Shown here piece by piece: positions 1-8,797 of a stretch of 64,000 bases of DNA (within the stretch, counting starts at the first letter, position 1; each line of letters starts with the position of its first letter). Made by a program: the position numbers and the translations under genes. The DNA is from DTPS01 sp049591295. GTDB lineage: Bacteria > Acidobacteriota > UBA4820 > DSQY01. The stretch spans positions 12,068-76,067 of the forward strand of contig JBAWEQ010000016.1 in NCBI GenBank assembly GCA_049591295.1, given 5' to 3'. The notes beneath the pieces were generated by a model. That model searched no databases. It was given only the letters and a program-made list of their open reading frames with translations, and was not told where the DNA came from.

Positions 1-1320
1 GAGAACAGCGGCCCCTACGACGGCATGGCCAACCGAGAGGCCCTCAAGGCCATGGCCGAGGAGGCGCGGAAGCGGGGTACGGGGGAGCTGACGGTGACCT
101 ACCGGTTGAAGGACTGGGGCATCTCCCGGCAGCGCTACTGGGGGACGCCCATACCGATGGTCACCTGCGACGCCTGCGGCACCGTGCCGGTGCCCGAGTC
201 CGAGCTGCCCGTCCTCCTGCCCATGGACGTGACCTTCACGGGCAAGGGCGAGAGCCCCCTGGCCGGGCACGAGGGTTTCCTCGGCGCGGCATGCCCGAAG
301 TGCGGGGGGAGGGCCCGGAGGGAGACGGACACGATGGACACCTTCGTGGACTCCTCCTGGTACTTCCTGCGCTACTGCAGCCCGAGAGAGGCGGAGGCGC
401 CCTTCGACCGGTCCGCCGTCCGATACTGGAACCCCATCGACTTCTACATCGGGGGCATCGAGCACGCCACCATGCACCTCATCTACTGCCGCTTCTTCAC
501 CATGGTGCTGAGGGATCTGGGCTTGCTGGATTTCGGCGAACCCGTGAAGCGCCTCATGTGCCAGGGCATGGTCATCAAGGACGGCGCCAAGATGAGCAAG
601 AGCCTGGGCAACCTGGTGGAGCCGGACGAGATGATCGGAAAGTACGGCGCCGACTCGGTGCGCCTCAACATCCTCTTCCTCTCGCCGCCCTGGGACCGGC
701 TGGACTGGAAGGAGGCCGGCGCCGAGGGCGCCTACCGATTCCTGAACCGGATCTATGCCACCGTCGAGGAGCTCGCCGGCGATCTGGCCGGTCCCGTCGA
801 GGAGCCGGCCGGCCCAGAGGTGGACCCGCTGCGCCGGAAAACCCACCAGAGCATCGCGAAGGTGACGGCGGAGCTCTCGGACCGGTTGAAGATCAACACC
901 GCCATCGCCAGCCTCATGGAGCTGACCAACGCCCTGCAGGGCTACCTGCCCGCCTACCGGGGGACCCCCTCCCAGAGGTTCGTCGTGAAGGAGGCGGTGG
1001 AGAGCCTCGTCCGCATGCTGTCGCCCTTCTGTCCGCACGCCGCCGACGCCCTGTGGGAGCTCCTCGGTCACCGGGAGTTTCTGGTGGACACCGGTTGGCC
1101 CTGCTTCGATCCGGTCATCGCCCGCGAGGAGGAGGTGACCATGGCCGTCCAGATCAACGGCAAGGTGCGGGGCCAGGTCAGGGTGCCCGCGGAGGCGTCG
1201 GACGAGGAGGTGCTCCGGGTGGCAAGGGCCATCGAGAAGGTCTGTGCCCAACTGGAGGGAAAGACGGTGATCAAGGAGCTGGTGGTGCCCAAACGAATCG
1301 TGAATTTCGTGGTGCGATGA
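1..1320 (+). CDS. leuS: Leucyl-tRNA synthetase, C-terminal part (5' end outside window)
   Basis: Class I aminoacyl-tRNA synthetase that charges tRNA-Leu in the cytoplasm. The reading frame is open from base 1, so the gene begins upstream of the window; the HIGH motif and most of the editing domain are not visible. The fragment (439 codons plus stop) contains the zinc-ribbon-like CDAC...CPKC segment, the conserved WYFLRY and IGGIEHA stretches, and the catalytic KMSKS loop at fragment residues 197-201. These are followed by the anticodon-binding helical domain and a C-terminal domain rich in charged residues. It is followed by lptE after a single base, so the two are probably cotranscribed. The family assignment is secure. 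Confidence 0.97.
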   Translation, partial: ENSGPYDGMANREALKAMAEEARKRGTGELTVTYRLKDWGISRQRYWGTPIPMVTCDACGTVPVPESELPVLLPMDVTFTGKGESPLAGHEGFLGAACPKCGGRARRETDTMDTFVDSSWYFLRYCSPREAEAPFDRSAVRYWNPIDFYIGGIEHATMHLIYCRFFTMVLRDLGLLDFGEPVKRLMCQGMVIKDGAKMSKSLGNLVEPDEMIGKYGADSVRLNILFLSPPWDRLDWKEAGAEGAYRFLNRIYATVEELAGDLAGPVEEPAGPEVDPLRRKTHQSIAKVTAELSDRLKINTAIASLMELTNALQGYLPAYRGTPSQRFVVKEAVESLVRMLSPFCPHAADALWELLGHREFLVDTGWPCFDPVIAREEEVTMAVQINGKVRGQVRVPAEASDEEVLRVARAIEKVCAQLEGKTVIKELVVPKRIVNFVVR

Positions 1321-1321
1321 G

Positions 1322-1870
1322 ATGGCTCTACCGAATGTTGTGGTGCGGCGTCCCATGAGGTTCGTTCTCGGGCTCGCCTTCCTGGGCCTGCTCGGCGGTT
1401 GCGGCTATCAGCTCCTGGGTGCCTCGGGAGCCCTTCCGCCCACGGTGAAGACGGTGGCGGTGCTCCCCTTTGAGCGCCAGGTGCCCGTGGTCCAGTTGGA
1501 GCAGCGGGTCACCGAGGCCGTCACTCGGGAGCTTGTCCAGCGCGCCAGGGTCCGTGTCCAGTCCACCAAGGCCGGGGCCGACGCCATCCTGACCGGCGCC
1601 ATCACCGGCTACGGCGTGGCGCCCCTGTCCTACGACGCCGCCGGACGTGCGAACCGCTACCAGGTGACCATGACGGCCCGGGTCCGCCTAGTCACCGCCG
1701 AAGGTAAGGTCCTCTTCGAGTCCTCGGGGTACCGCTTCAACGAGGTCTACGAGACCTCTCCCAATCCGGCCTCCTACTACAATCAGGAGGTGGTTGCCTA
1801 CGACGTGGTGGCCAGGGACTTCGCGCGCTCCCTGGTGGCCTCCATCCTGGAGGGAAGCCCTGCACCCTGA
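1322..1870 (+). CDS. lptE: LPS-assembly lipoprotein LptE
   Basis: Outer-membrane lipoprotein that plugs the LptD barrel and helps insert lipopolysaccharide. The protein has 182 residues. A hydrophobic signal ends in the lipobox LGGC, giving a lipidated Cys followed by GYQLLG, typical of the family. The body has the LptE-type pattern of an early VAVLPF strand, a helix of the QRVTEAVTREL type, and the TGAITGYGVAPLSYDAAGR region. An alternative start at 1355 would give a shorter signal peptide; neither start has a strong ribosome-binding site. It lies one base after leuS, a common arrangement. Its partner LptD is encoded at 17170-19362. Confidence 0.85.
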   Translation: MALPNVVVRRPMRFVLGLAFLGLLGGCGYQLLGASGALPPTVKTVAVLPFERQVPVVQLEQRVTEAVTRELVQRARVRVQSTKAGADAILTGAITGYGVAPLSYDAAGRANRYQVTMTARVRLVTAEGKVLFESSGYRFNEVYETSPNPASYYNQEVVAYDVVARDFARSLVASILEGSPAP

Positions 1871-1901
1871 GCCGTCGTTCCGACACGAGGAGCGCCCCCA
1901 C

Positions 1902-2918
1902 ATGGGGACGCGCGTCTGCTTCACCCTCATGCCCGAGGGCGTGGTGGAGGAGGAGTACACCTCCGGGGTGCAAACCCACAGCGAGATGGTGTACTACGAC
2001 GAGATTTGGGACACCTACCACCGCCAGACCTTCCCGCTGCGGACCTTCCTGGTCCTGTCGGCCGTGAGCGTCGCCTTCGCCGCGGCGGCCCTCCTGGTGG
2101 CCCTGGACTACGCCACGATGGCGGTCGCCGGAGGGGCGATGACGGCCGCCTGGCTCCTCCTGCTCTGGCGCGCATCCCTCCTCTCGGTCTGGGCTTACGG
2201 ATACGAAGGGGAGGAGCTGTTTTCGCTTCACGGCTTGCCCGGGAAGGATTTCAGTTCCTTCATCGCCGAGCTGCAGCGGCGCGTCGAGCAGAAGCGCTAT
2301 CCGCTGCAGAGCGTCTTCGAAGCCCTGGACCTTGGCCATTGCGAGTGGACCGGGCGGGCCAGAAGGTGGCGCTGCTCCTTCGTCTACGACCGGCTGGTCC
2401 TGGAATGGAAGGGAATCGCTGGACAGGCGCGCCGGGAGTATTACTCCCTCATGGCCCTGGAGTCACCCATACGGCTCGTGTGGCGGGTCCCGTGGGTGAG
2501 CCTCGGCGGAGCGGCCGCCTCGGGGCTCCTGGTTCTCGGGTTGCTGGTCGAGGGAGTGGCCGGGCGCGACCCGACCCTCTGGCACGCGCTTCTGGCCCTG
2601 ACCGGGGCCAACCTCGCCTTCGTCCTCTTCGCCGTGGCGCGACTGGCCATAGCCGTCCAGCTGCCCGTGCAGGGCACCCCCATCCGCACCCCCTTCATGC
2701 CCTGGTGGCAGAGGGCGCAACTCCAGTCCATCCTCCAGTGGTTCGCCCGCCTGGTCCACCTGGCGGACCGCCTCGAAGAGCTGAGCACGGAGGACTACTG
2801 GGAATTCCACCGCTCGAAGCTCGGCATCCTGAAGGAGGAGGGATTCCTGGAGGACTGGCCCTACCGCTCCGCCCTGGCCCGGCTGAACAGCCAGGAGCGC
2901 GAGGAGCTGGGGGAATAG
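1902..2918 (+). CDS. Membrane protein of unknown function
   Basis: I do not recognise this 338-residue protein. The start is set by an AGGAG at 1888-1892, nine bases before ATG 1902; a longer upstream reading frame has no such site. Two hydrophobic pairs are visible: one near residues 45-90 (LRTFLVLSAVSVAFAAAALL and a following AWLLLLWRA) and one near residues 195-255 (SLGGAAASGLLVLGLLV and ALLALTGANLAFVLFAVARL). This suggests four membrane helices separated by a soluble segment of about 100 residues, with a charged C-terminal tail of about 80 residues. It lies 31 bases after lptE and may belong to the same transcript. The next gene converges on it. Confidence 0.75.
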   Translation: MGTRVCFTLMPEGVVEEEYTSGVQTHSEMVYYDEIWDTYHRQTFPLRTFLVLSAVSVAFAAAALLVALDYATMAVAGGAMTAAWLLLLWRASLLSVWAYGYEGEELFSLHGLPGKDFSSFIAELQRRVEQKRYPLQSVFEALDLGHCEWTGRARRWRCSFVYDRLVLEWKGIAGQARREYYSLMALESPIRLVWRVPWVSLGGAAASGLLVLGLLVEGVAGRDPTLWHALLALTGANLAFVLFAVARLAIAVQLPVQGTPIRTPFMPWWQRAQLQSILQWFARLVHLADRLEELSTEDYWEFHRSKLGILKEEGFLEDWPYRSALARLNSQEREELGE

Positions 2919-2952
2919 AGGGGCCCCGCGGGACCTGGGTGGTGTCCTGGGT

Positions 2953-4590
2953 TCAGCGCGGGCAAGTGGCGCAGGCCTCCACCACGGTCCGCAATCCCAC
3001 ATCGAAGGGCTTGGAGACGAAGGGGTCGTCGGGGAGCAGGCGCAGCGGCATGCCCTGGCTCTCCTTGAGCTTGATGAAGGTCTGCATGCCCAGGGCGCGG
3101 CGCATGCTCACGCCGGAGAGGAACCCGGCGGTCACGAGAAGGCCCTCCGGCAGCCCCGACTCCGCCGCGGCGGCCCGAAGCTCCTCGGGATGGCCCAGGA
3201 TGTAGCTCAGTTTGACCTGCGCGTCCGCCATGGGGAGGTCGCCGCAGGGAACACCCCCCGCTTCCAGCAGGCTCAGGCCCGCGTCGTAGTCGGCGTCGTA
3301 AGGTTCCAGGGGCACCTGGGAGGTGATCCCCACGAAGGTGCCCGCCCGAACGGCCTCACGAAGGGCCGGAAGGACGGAGCGGGCGCTCTGCTCCAGCGTG
3401 TTGGCGTTGCCTCCCCCGTAGCCGGCGAAGATGGCGCCGCGCCCGCAGGCCGAGAACTGGCGTCGGTAGTCCTCGGTGGTGAAGAGGGGGTTGGCGTAGA
3501 CCGGCTTCACGGAGAGGTCGAATCGGGTGTCGGCGGAGGCCACGCCGATCCGCTCGATCTCCCCGGCCACGCCGGCCCACTCCTCGAAAGACATGTTGGA
3601 CGAGTCGAGGGCGTACAGATCGTGACGCACGGCCGTGGCGAAGAACTCGGAGAGGGCGTCGTTCAGGTACTTCCACACGAAGTCGCCGGTGGGCTTGAGG
3701 GCTCCCTCGGCCTGGGAGTCCCGCTGGGACTCGATGGTGCCGCCCGTGCGCACCAGGTGGAGCTCCTCCAACCGCTGGTCCTCGTAGGGGATGATCACCC
3801 AGTCCTTGCGGAGCGTGTGGACGCCCTCGGGGCCGGCGCTGGCGGCCACCCGGCCGTCGAAGGCGTCGGTGTGCCACTTCCGGTACTTGGTGAGCCTTCC
3901 CGAGAAGATGCTCTGCCCGTTGTTGAAGACCGCGAAGAGGTGCGCGGGGCGCAGGCGGGTCAGGAGGTAGAGGGAGGTCTTGAGATTGCCGAGCGCGTCG
4001 GAGAGGGAGTAGTAGCCCTCCAGGGGGACCTGCGAGCCCGTCACCGCCACGTTGGCCGTGAGGTTTTTCAGCGCGTACCGCAGATAGCAGAGCCCCCACG
4101 CCATGGTGTCCGTGCCGTGCGTCACGAGGATGCCCCTGGCATTGGCCACCCGCCCGTAATGGTGGAGGCTCCGGGACAGCTTCCAGTGAAGGATGTCATA
4201 GCGCCGGTTGGCGAGGATCTCCTCCTTGAAGAGGAAACCGTCGGGGTCCACCTCCTGGCGCCGGAAGTCCTCCGTCAGCGTTTCGGAGAGGAAGGCATCC
4301 CGGATCACGCGGGCGTCGGAGACGTCCGTGAGCACGATGATGGGAGTATTGACCTGGTAGCGCCTCAGGTGGACCAGGAGCTGGATGCCCTCCTTGCCGC
4401 CCGGCGTCAGCTCCACGTCCAGCACGACTGCGTCCACGCGCTCGGCGGAGAGGCAGGCCAGGGCCTCCTTCAGACTGGTTGCGAAGCGGAGGTCCCATTG
4501 GGGCTCGGCCGCGGCGAAATACCCCTGGAGCTCTTGCCGGTAGGCCCCGAGGTCGTCATCCGCGAAGAGGATGGTGAAACGCCTGCCCAT
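2953..4590 (-). CDS. Response-regulator receiver domain fused to a segment-permuted L-asparaginase
   Basis: A 545-residue protein, start ATG at 4590 preceded by a G-rich Shine-Dalgarno. Residues 1-130 form a CheY-like receiver domain: acidic DDD at 11-13, phospho-acceptor D58 in VVLDVE, T88 and K122. Residues 150-470 match the type I/II asparaginase family, which hydrolyses asparagine to aspartate and ammonia. The catalytic motifs are present but in the wrong order. HGTDT (158-162), TGSQVP (184-189), SDALGNL (197-203) and the catalytic Lys candidate K235 come first. TGGTI (282-286) and the DSSNM...W helix (329-339), which normally open the protein, come second, followed by the usual C-terminal domain. 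Activity and phospho-control are inferred. No histidine kinase is adjacent. Confidence 0.85.
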   Translation of the reverse strand: MGRRFTILFADDDLGAYRQELQGYFAAAEPQWDLRFATSLKEALACLSAERVDAVVLDVELTPGGKEGIQLLVHLRRYQVNTPIIVLTDVSDARVIRDAFLSETLTEDFRRQEVDPDGFLFKEEILANRRYDILHWKLSRSLHHYGRVANARGILVTHGTDTMAWGLCYLRYALKNLTANVAVTGSQVPLEGYYSLSDALGNLKTSLYLLTRLRPAHLFAVFNNGQSIFSGRLTKYRKWHTDAFDGRVAASAGPEGVHTLRKDWVIIPYEDQRLEELHLVRTGGTIESQRDSQAEGALKPTGDFVWKYLNDALSEFFATAVRHDLYALDSSNMSFEEWAGVAGEIERIGVASADTRFDLSVKPVYANPLFTTEDYRRQFSACGRGAIFAGYGGGNANTLEQSARSVLPALREAVRAGTFVGITSQVPLEPYDADYDAGLSLLEAGGVPCGDLPMADAQVKLSYILGHPEELRAAAAESGLPEGLLVTAGFLSGVSMRRALGMQTFIKLKESQGMPLRLLPDDPFVSKPFDVGLRTVVEACATCPR

Positions 4591-5061
4591 GACCAGCCCC
4601 CCAGCGCCGCGCGCTAAACCAATGGCGGCAGAAAGAGTATAACCAAAAGCCGGGCGAAAAGCGGAAAACGCAAAGAACAGATTCGCCACCAAGACACCAA
4701 GCCACCAAGAAAGCAAAGATGGCGAAAGGCGAGGGCACGGTGTGTGAGCCGTCGCCCGACGGCGACTTCCCCTCTTTCGCGATCTGGCGATCGCTCCCAC
4801 AACCCGCCGCCACCCCCAGTCACCGTTTCCTCCATCCAGGGGTTCGCCTTTCTGTCCCAAATTGCGCGATGGAATTTCCTGTGATGTAGGAGCGCTCTCC
4901 AGAGCGCGAGCGGGGAGGCAGCACGGCGCATCGGCCTCTGGAGAGGCCTCCTGCAGCACCCTCCGCGCCTCACTCCTTGCTTCCCGCTCCGCTCTCCCCG
5001 CTCTGTGCTATGCTTCATGGAACCAAGCCCCTGGCACGGGGCAGGCAGAGGAGATGCGCGC
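4591..5061. other. 471-bp intergenic region between divergent genes
   Basis: No credible gene. It contains a TATACT -10 element on the minus strand (complement of 4636-4641) for the asparaginase fusion. A decayed repeat of the CACCAAGACACCAAG type lies around 4686-4712. A TGTGCTATGCT element at 5004-5014 on the plus strand may be the extended -10 of the lemA operon. The remainder looks like degenerate sequence. Confidence 0.5.
4636..4641 (-). promoter_or_regulatory. Candidate -10 element of the receiver-asparaginase gene
   Basis: TATACT on the minus strand, inside the 13-mer GGTTATACTCTTT that is also found upstream of the cytochrome c gene. It lies 46 bp from the start codon; no clear -35 is seen. 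Confidence 0.35.
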
Positions 5062-5673
5062 ATGTTCAAATGGGTGGCCCTAGGACTCATCGGCATTCTA
5101 GTGCTCTTTGGCCTTGCGGTCGGGCTTTACGCCATCACCACCTACAACTCCCTCGTCACCCTGGACCAGGCGGTCCAATCCCAGTGGGCCCAAGTGGAGA
5201 ACGTCTACCAGCGAAGGGCAGACCTCATCCCCAACTTGGTGGCCACGGTCAAGGGCGCTGCGGCCTTTGAGAAGAGCACCTTCACCGAGGTCGCGGAGGC
5301 CCGCTCCAAGGTGGGGCAGATCTCGGCGCAGGGACTGCAGGGCATAGCCAACAACCCCCAGGCCTTCGCCCGCTTCCAGCAGGCCCAAGATGGCCTCTCC
5401 TCCGCGCTGTCCCACCTCATGGCCGTGGTGGAGCGCTACCCCGACCTGAAGGCGACCCAGAACTTCCAGGAGCTCCAGGCTCAGCTGGAGGGGACCGAGA
5501 ACCGGATCGCCGTGGAGCGCATGCGCTTCAACGAGACGGCCCAGGCCTTCAACACGAGGCGCCAGAGCTTCCCCACCAACATCATCGCCGGCTTCTTCGG
5601 GAGCCGGTTCAACCCGAAGCCTTACTTCAAGGCCCAGGCCGGCGCCGAGACGGCTCCGAAGGTCCAGTTCTGA
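5062..5673 (+). CDS. lemA: LemA family protein
   Basis: Member of the LemA family: membrane-anchored, helical-bundle proteins of unresolved biochemical role. It has 203 residues. An N-terminal membrane helix (about residues 4-26) is followed by the family signature TYNSLVTLDQAV and the ENVYQRRADLIPNLV segment. The start is fixed by AGAGGAG at 5047-5053, eight bases before ATG 5062; upstream in-frame ATGs lack this. It heads a three-gene cluster with two TPM-domain genes, an association seen across many bacteria. The family call is firm and the function is not. Confidence 0.93.
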   Translation: MFKWVALGLIGILVLFGLAVGLYAITTYNSLVTLDQAVQSQWAQVENVYQRRADLIPNLVATVKGAAAFEKSTFTEVAEARSKVGQISAQGLQGIANNPQAFARFQQAQDGLSSALSHLMAVVERYPDLKATQNFQELQAQLEGTENRIAVERMRFNETAQAFNTRRQSFPTNIIAGFFGSRFNPKPYFKAQAGAETAPKVQF

Positions 5674-5744
5674 ACGAAGACCGCGGCGGATGAAGGTGGC
5701 ATCGGAAGCGACCTGAACTCTCCCCTTCGAGTGGGGCTACCATC

Positions 5745-6512
5745 ATGCGATTGAAGCGACTCTTCTTCCTGTTGTCGGCCTTGCTGGCCTTTACGGTCTG
5801 GACGGGCGCCGTGGGCACGCCCATTCCGCCGGCACCCACGCAGTGGGTCACGGACGCCGGGGCCGTTCTGAGCCCGGGGACTCTCGATGCGTTGAACGGT
5901 AGGCTCGAGGCCTTCGAGCGCGCCACGGGAGACCAGGTCATCGTCTACATCGGGACCACCACGGGCGGCGTGCCCATCGACGACTGGGCCGTCAAGGCCT
6001 TCGCCGCGTGGCGCATCGGCCAGAAGGGCAAGGACAACGGCGTCGCGCTCTTCGTCTTTCCCCAGGACAAATCTCTCCACATCGAAGTGGGCTACGGCCT
6101 TGAGGGCCAACTTCCCGACGCCACGGCCTGGCTCATCATCCACGATGCCATGCTGCCAAAGCTCAAAGCCGGCGATTACGACGGGGCAGTGACTGCCGGC
6201 GTGCAGGGCATCTTGGGAACCCTGGGAGGCGCCCAGTGGAAGGAGCCCATCACGGCCGCCGCCGTTTCACAATCGGCCAGGGCGGCCCGGGGGAGCGGGC
6301 AGCCCGCCGGCCTGACCATCTGGCAGATGATTCTGGGCGGGCTCCTTCTCATCGGGTTCCTTTTCCTGCTCGTCACGCATCCCACCCTCGCCATCTTCCT
6401 CCTCTTCCAGATCCTCTCGGGAGCCGGCGGAGGAGGATTCGGAGGCGGTGGCGGAGGATTCTCCGGCGGCGGCGGGCGCTCCGGCGGCGGCGGGGCTTCG
6501 GGCTCGTGGTGA
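5745..6512 (+). CDS. TPM-domain membrane protein, YgcG family
   Basis: A 255-residue protein with an N-terminal signal sequence (about residues 1-24), a TPM domain (about 30-150), a membrane helix near residues 190-215 (QMILGGLLLIGFLFLLV) and a glycine/serine-rich tail that is almost pure Gly-Gly-Phe/Ser. The TPM motifs VTDAGAVLSP, QVIVYIG and DNGVALFV with GYGLEG are visible. The family is usually found next to lemA and is thought to act in the cell envelope; some plant and bacterial TPM proteins have phosphatase activity, but that is not shown here. It lies 71 bases after lemA. Confidence 0.88.
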   Translation: MRLKRLFFLLSALLAFTVWTGAVGTPIPPAPTQWVTDAGAVLSPGTLDALNGRLEAFERATGDQVIVYIGTTTGGVPIDDWAVKAFAAWRIGQKGKDNGVALFVFPQDKSLHIEVGYGLEGQLPDATAWLIIHDAMLPKLKAGDYDGAVTAGVQGILGTLGGAQWKEPITAAAVSQSARAARGSGQPAGLTIWQMILGGLLLIGFLFLLVTHPTLAIFLLFQILSGAGGGGFGGGGGGFSGGGGRSGGGGASGSW

Positions 6513-6525
6513 CGGGAGGCGCTTC

Positions 6526-6984
6526 ATGTTCGGAATGAGCCGGCGCCAGCTTAGGCGCATCGTGGACGCGGAGAAGGTGAAGGCCGCCATCGAGGAGGCC
6601 GAGCGCATGACGTCCGGCGAGGTCCGGGTATCGGTGGCCCATTTCTTCTGGGGCAGCGTGCACCGGACCGCCCAGAAGGCCTTCACCAGGATGGGCATGG
6701 ATCGTACGCAGCACCGGAACGGCGTCCTGATCTTCGTTGTCCCGTCTCGCCGACGCTTCAGCATCATCGGCGATGAGGGCATCCACCAGCACGTGGGGCA
6801 GGAGTTCTGGGAGGCGGTCGCGGCGAGGCTCTCGGAGAACTTCCAAAAGGGAGATTTCACCGAGGGGCTCGTGGAGGCCGTGGAGGAGGTGGGCCGCCGC
6901 CTCAAGGTTCACTTCCCTTACACCGGGGAGAAGGATCCCAACGAGATTCCGGACGACGTGGACTTCGACGGGGAGAAGGAGTGA
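6526..6984 (+). CDS. Second TPM-domain protein
   Basis: A 152-residue protein carrying a second TPM domain: TSGEVRVSV near the N terminus, then HRNGVLIFVVPSRRRFSIIGDEGI and a terminal FTEGLVEAVEEVG helix. There is no signal peptide, so it is likely cytoplasmic or peripheral. The start at 6526 is chosen because GGGAGG at 6514-6519 lies six bases upstream. It is 13 bases after the YgcG-like gene, so the three genes form a lemA-TPM-TPM operon. The acidic tail (DDVDFDGEKE) is unremarkable. Confidence 0.85.
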   Translation: MFGMSRRQLRRIVDAEKVKAAIEEAERMTSGEVRVSVAHFFWGSVHRTAQKAFTRMGMDRTQHRNGVLIFVVPSRRRFSIIGDEGIHQHVGQEFWEAVAARLSENFQKGDFTEGLVEAVEEVGRRLKVHFPYTGEKDPNEIPDDVDFDGEKE

Positions 6985-7231
6985 CTCCAGGCAGCTCTGG
7001 GCGGCGCTGCGGCGGTCCTCGTCGCGAGGTAAAACCCCTGTCCTGGGGGACAATGCCGTGTGCTGGTGGAGGGAGGAGGGTGGGGCGCCCGCCAAGCCAT
7101 CATTTTGCCCGGCCTGCGGTCCGCATCCTGCACTCTCACTCTCCACTCTCCACACTCCACCATCTCCATCCGTACTGCCCGGAGGAGCCCCGGCATAAGG
7201 GCCGTCCATTCATGAGGTGAGGGGGAGAATC
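6985..7231. other. Intergenic region with CT-rich low-complexity tract
   Basis: No gene seen. Bases 7131-7172 are a CT-rich, repeat-like run (ACTCTCC and CTCCACA units). No convincing terminator or promoter was found. Confidence 0.4.
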
Positions 7232-8647
7232 ATGGCTCACAAGCTCTTCCGGACCAAGTCGCTGGCGCTGCTCATGTCGGAGACCGAGAGGGAGGGGCGG
7301 CGCCTGCGGAAGGTTCTCACCGCCTGGGACCTGACCGCCATCGGCATCGGATGCATCATCGGGGTCGGCATCTTCGTGCTGCCCGGCGTGGAAGCGGCCA
7401 AGCACGCGGGCCCGGGCATCATCCTCTCCTTCGCGGTGGCGGCCGCGGCCTGCGCGTGCAGCGCCCTCTGCTACGCGGAGCTGGCGGCCATGCTCCCCGT
7501 CTCCGGAAGCGCCTACACCTACGGGTACGCCTGCCTGGGCGAGATCTTCGCTTGGATCATCGGCTGGGACCTCGTGCTGGAGTACATGGTGGGAGCGAGC
7601 CTGGTGGCCATCGGGTGGTCGGCCTATCTCGTGAACCTCCTCAAGGGCATGGGGCTGGAGCTCCCCGCGGCCCTCACGGCGCCTCCCTTTGCCGAGCATC
7701 CCGGCCTGCTCGACCTGCCCGCCGCCCTCATCGCCCTCGCCATCTCCTACCTCCTCGTGAGGGGCATCAAGGAGAGCAGCCGCGTGAACCTCACGGTGGT
7801 GATCATCAAGGTCTCCGTGATCCTGGTCTTCATCGTGCTGACGGCGTGGTACGTCCACCCGGCCAACTGGGTCCCCTTCGCCCCCTTCGGCTGGAAGGGC
7901 ATCATGACGGCGGCCGCCATCGTGTTTCTGGCCTACATCGGGTTCGACGCCGTCTCCACCACCGCGGAAGAGGCCCGGAACCCCCAGCGGGACCTCCCCA
8001 TCGGCATCATCGCCTCGCTGGTAGTGGCCACCTTCCTCTACATGGCCGTGGCGGCCATCATGACGGGGGTGGTGCCCTACCGGGAGCTGGGCGTCGCGGA
8101 CCCCATCGCGCTGGTCTTGAACGTCCTGCACATGCGATGGGCCAGCGCGCTCATCAGCGTGGGGGCCCTGGCCGGGATCACCAGCGTGCTCCTGGTGCTC
8201 CTGATGGGGCAGCCCCGCATCCTCTTCGCCATGTCGAGGGACGGCCTCCTGCCCGAGGTCCTCTCCAAAGTCCACGCGCGCTTTCAGACGCCCTACATCA
8301 CGACCTGGATCACGGGATGCATCGTGGCCGTCAGCGCGGCGCTGACCCCCATCAACGTGGTGGCCGAGCTCTGCTCCATCGGGACTCTCTTCGCCTTCAT
8401 CATCGTCTGCGCCGGAGTGATCGTCCTCCGCTTCACGAGGCCGGACATGGTCCGGCCCTTCAGGGCTCCCTTGACCCCGGTGCTTCCGGCTCTGGGGATC
8501 ATTCTCTGCGGATACCTGATGCTGAGCCTGCCGCTGATCACTTGGCTTCGCTTTCTCGTCTGGCTCCTGGTCGGGTTGGCCATCTACGGGGGCTACGGCT
8601 TCCGCCACTCGGGGCTGAACGGAAGCGAGCAGCCCGTCAGGGCGTAG
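7232..8647 (+). CDS. APC-family amino acid permease
   Basis: A 471-residue integral membrane transporter of the amino acid-polyamine-organocation superfamily, closest by eye to the cationic amino acid transporter branch. Visible family landmarks are LTAWDLTAIGIGCIIGVGIFVLPG in the first helix (the glycine-rich substrate-binding turn), GSAYTYGYACLGEIFAWIIGWDLVLEY in helices 3-4, and FLAYIGFDAVSTTAEEARNPQRDLP in helix 6. About 12 membrane helices are expected. ATG 7232 is preceded by a GGGGGAGA ribosome-binding site; a GTG at 7217 is the alternative. Substrate cannot be read from sequence. It stands alone between the lemA cluster and the adaptor operon. Confidence 0.92.
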   Translation: MAHKLFRTKSLALLMSETEREGRRLRKVLTAWDLTAIGIGCIIGVGIFVLPGVEAAKHAGPGIILSFAVAAAACACSALCYAELAAMLPVSGSAYTYGYACLGEIFAWIIGWDLVLEYMVGASLVAIGWSAYLVNLLKGMGLELPAALTAPPFAEHPGLLDLPAALIALAISYLLVRGIKESSRVNLTVVIIKVSVILVFIVLTAWYVHPANWVPFAPFGWKGIMTAAAIVFLAYIGFDAVSTTAEEARNPQRDLPIGIIASLVVATFLYMAVAAIMTGVVPYRELGVADPIALVLNVLHMRWASALISVGALAGITSVLLVLLMGQPRILFAMSRDGLLPEVLSKVHARFQTPYITTWITGCIVAVSAALTPINVVAELCSIGTLFAFIIVCAGVIVLRFTRPDMVRPFRAPLTPVLPALGIILCGYLMLSLPLITWLRFLVWLLVGLAIYGGYGFRHSGLNGSEQPVRA

Positions 8648-8703
8648 TCCCTCCTGTCCTGAGGCTGGGCGGGCGATCAGGGGAGACCCGCGGAACTCCG
8701 TCA

Positions 8704-8732
8704 TAGTCAGACACGAGTGCATGTGTTATCAT
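8704..8732 (+). promoter_or_regulatory. Candidate promoter of the adaptor-permease operon
   Basis: TAGTCA at 8704-8709 and TATCAT at 8727-8732 are separated by 17 bp. Each hexamer matches the sigma-70 consensus at four or more positions. The first adaptor gene starts 65 bp downstream of the -10. Confidence 0.45.
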
Positions 8733-8797
8733 GTTTGCCTGCCAAGATCCTGGGCCTCGTTCGGAGGGAACCGAGCCCGGATCGGGGGGGAAGGGCC

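Noticed and set aside
7136..8722. Long minus-strand frame opposite the amino-acid permease
   Set aside because: It mirrors the real gene codon by codon, is rich in Gly/Asp/His shadow codons, and has no motifs or ribosome-binding site.
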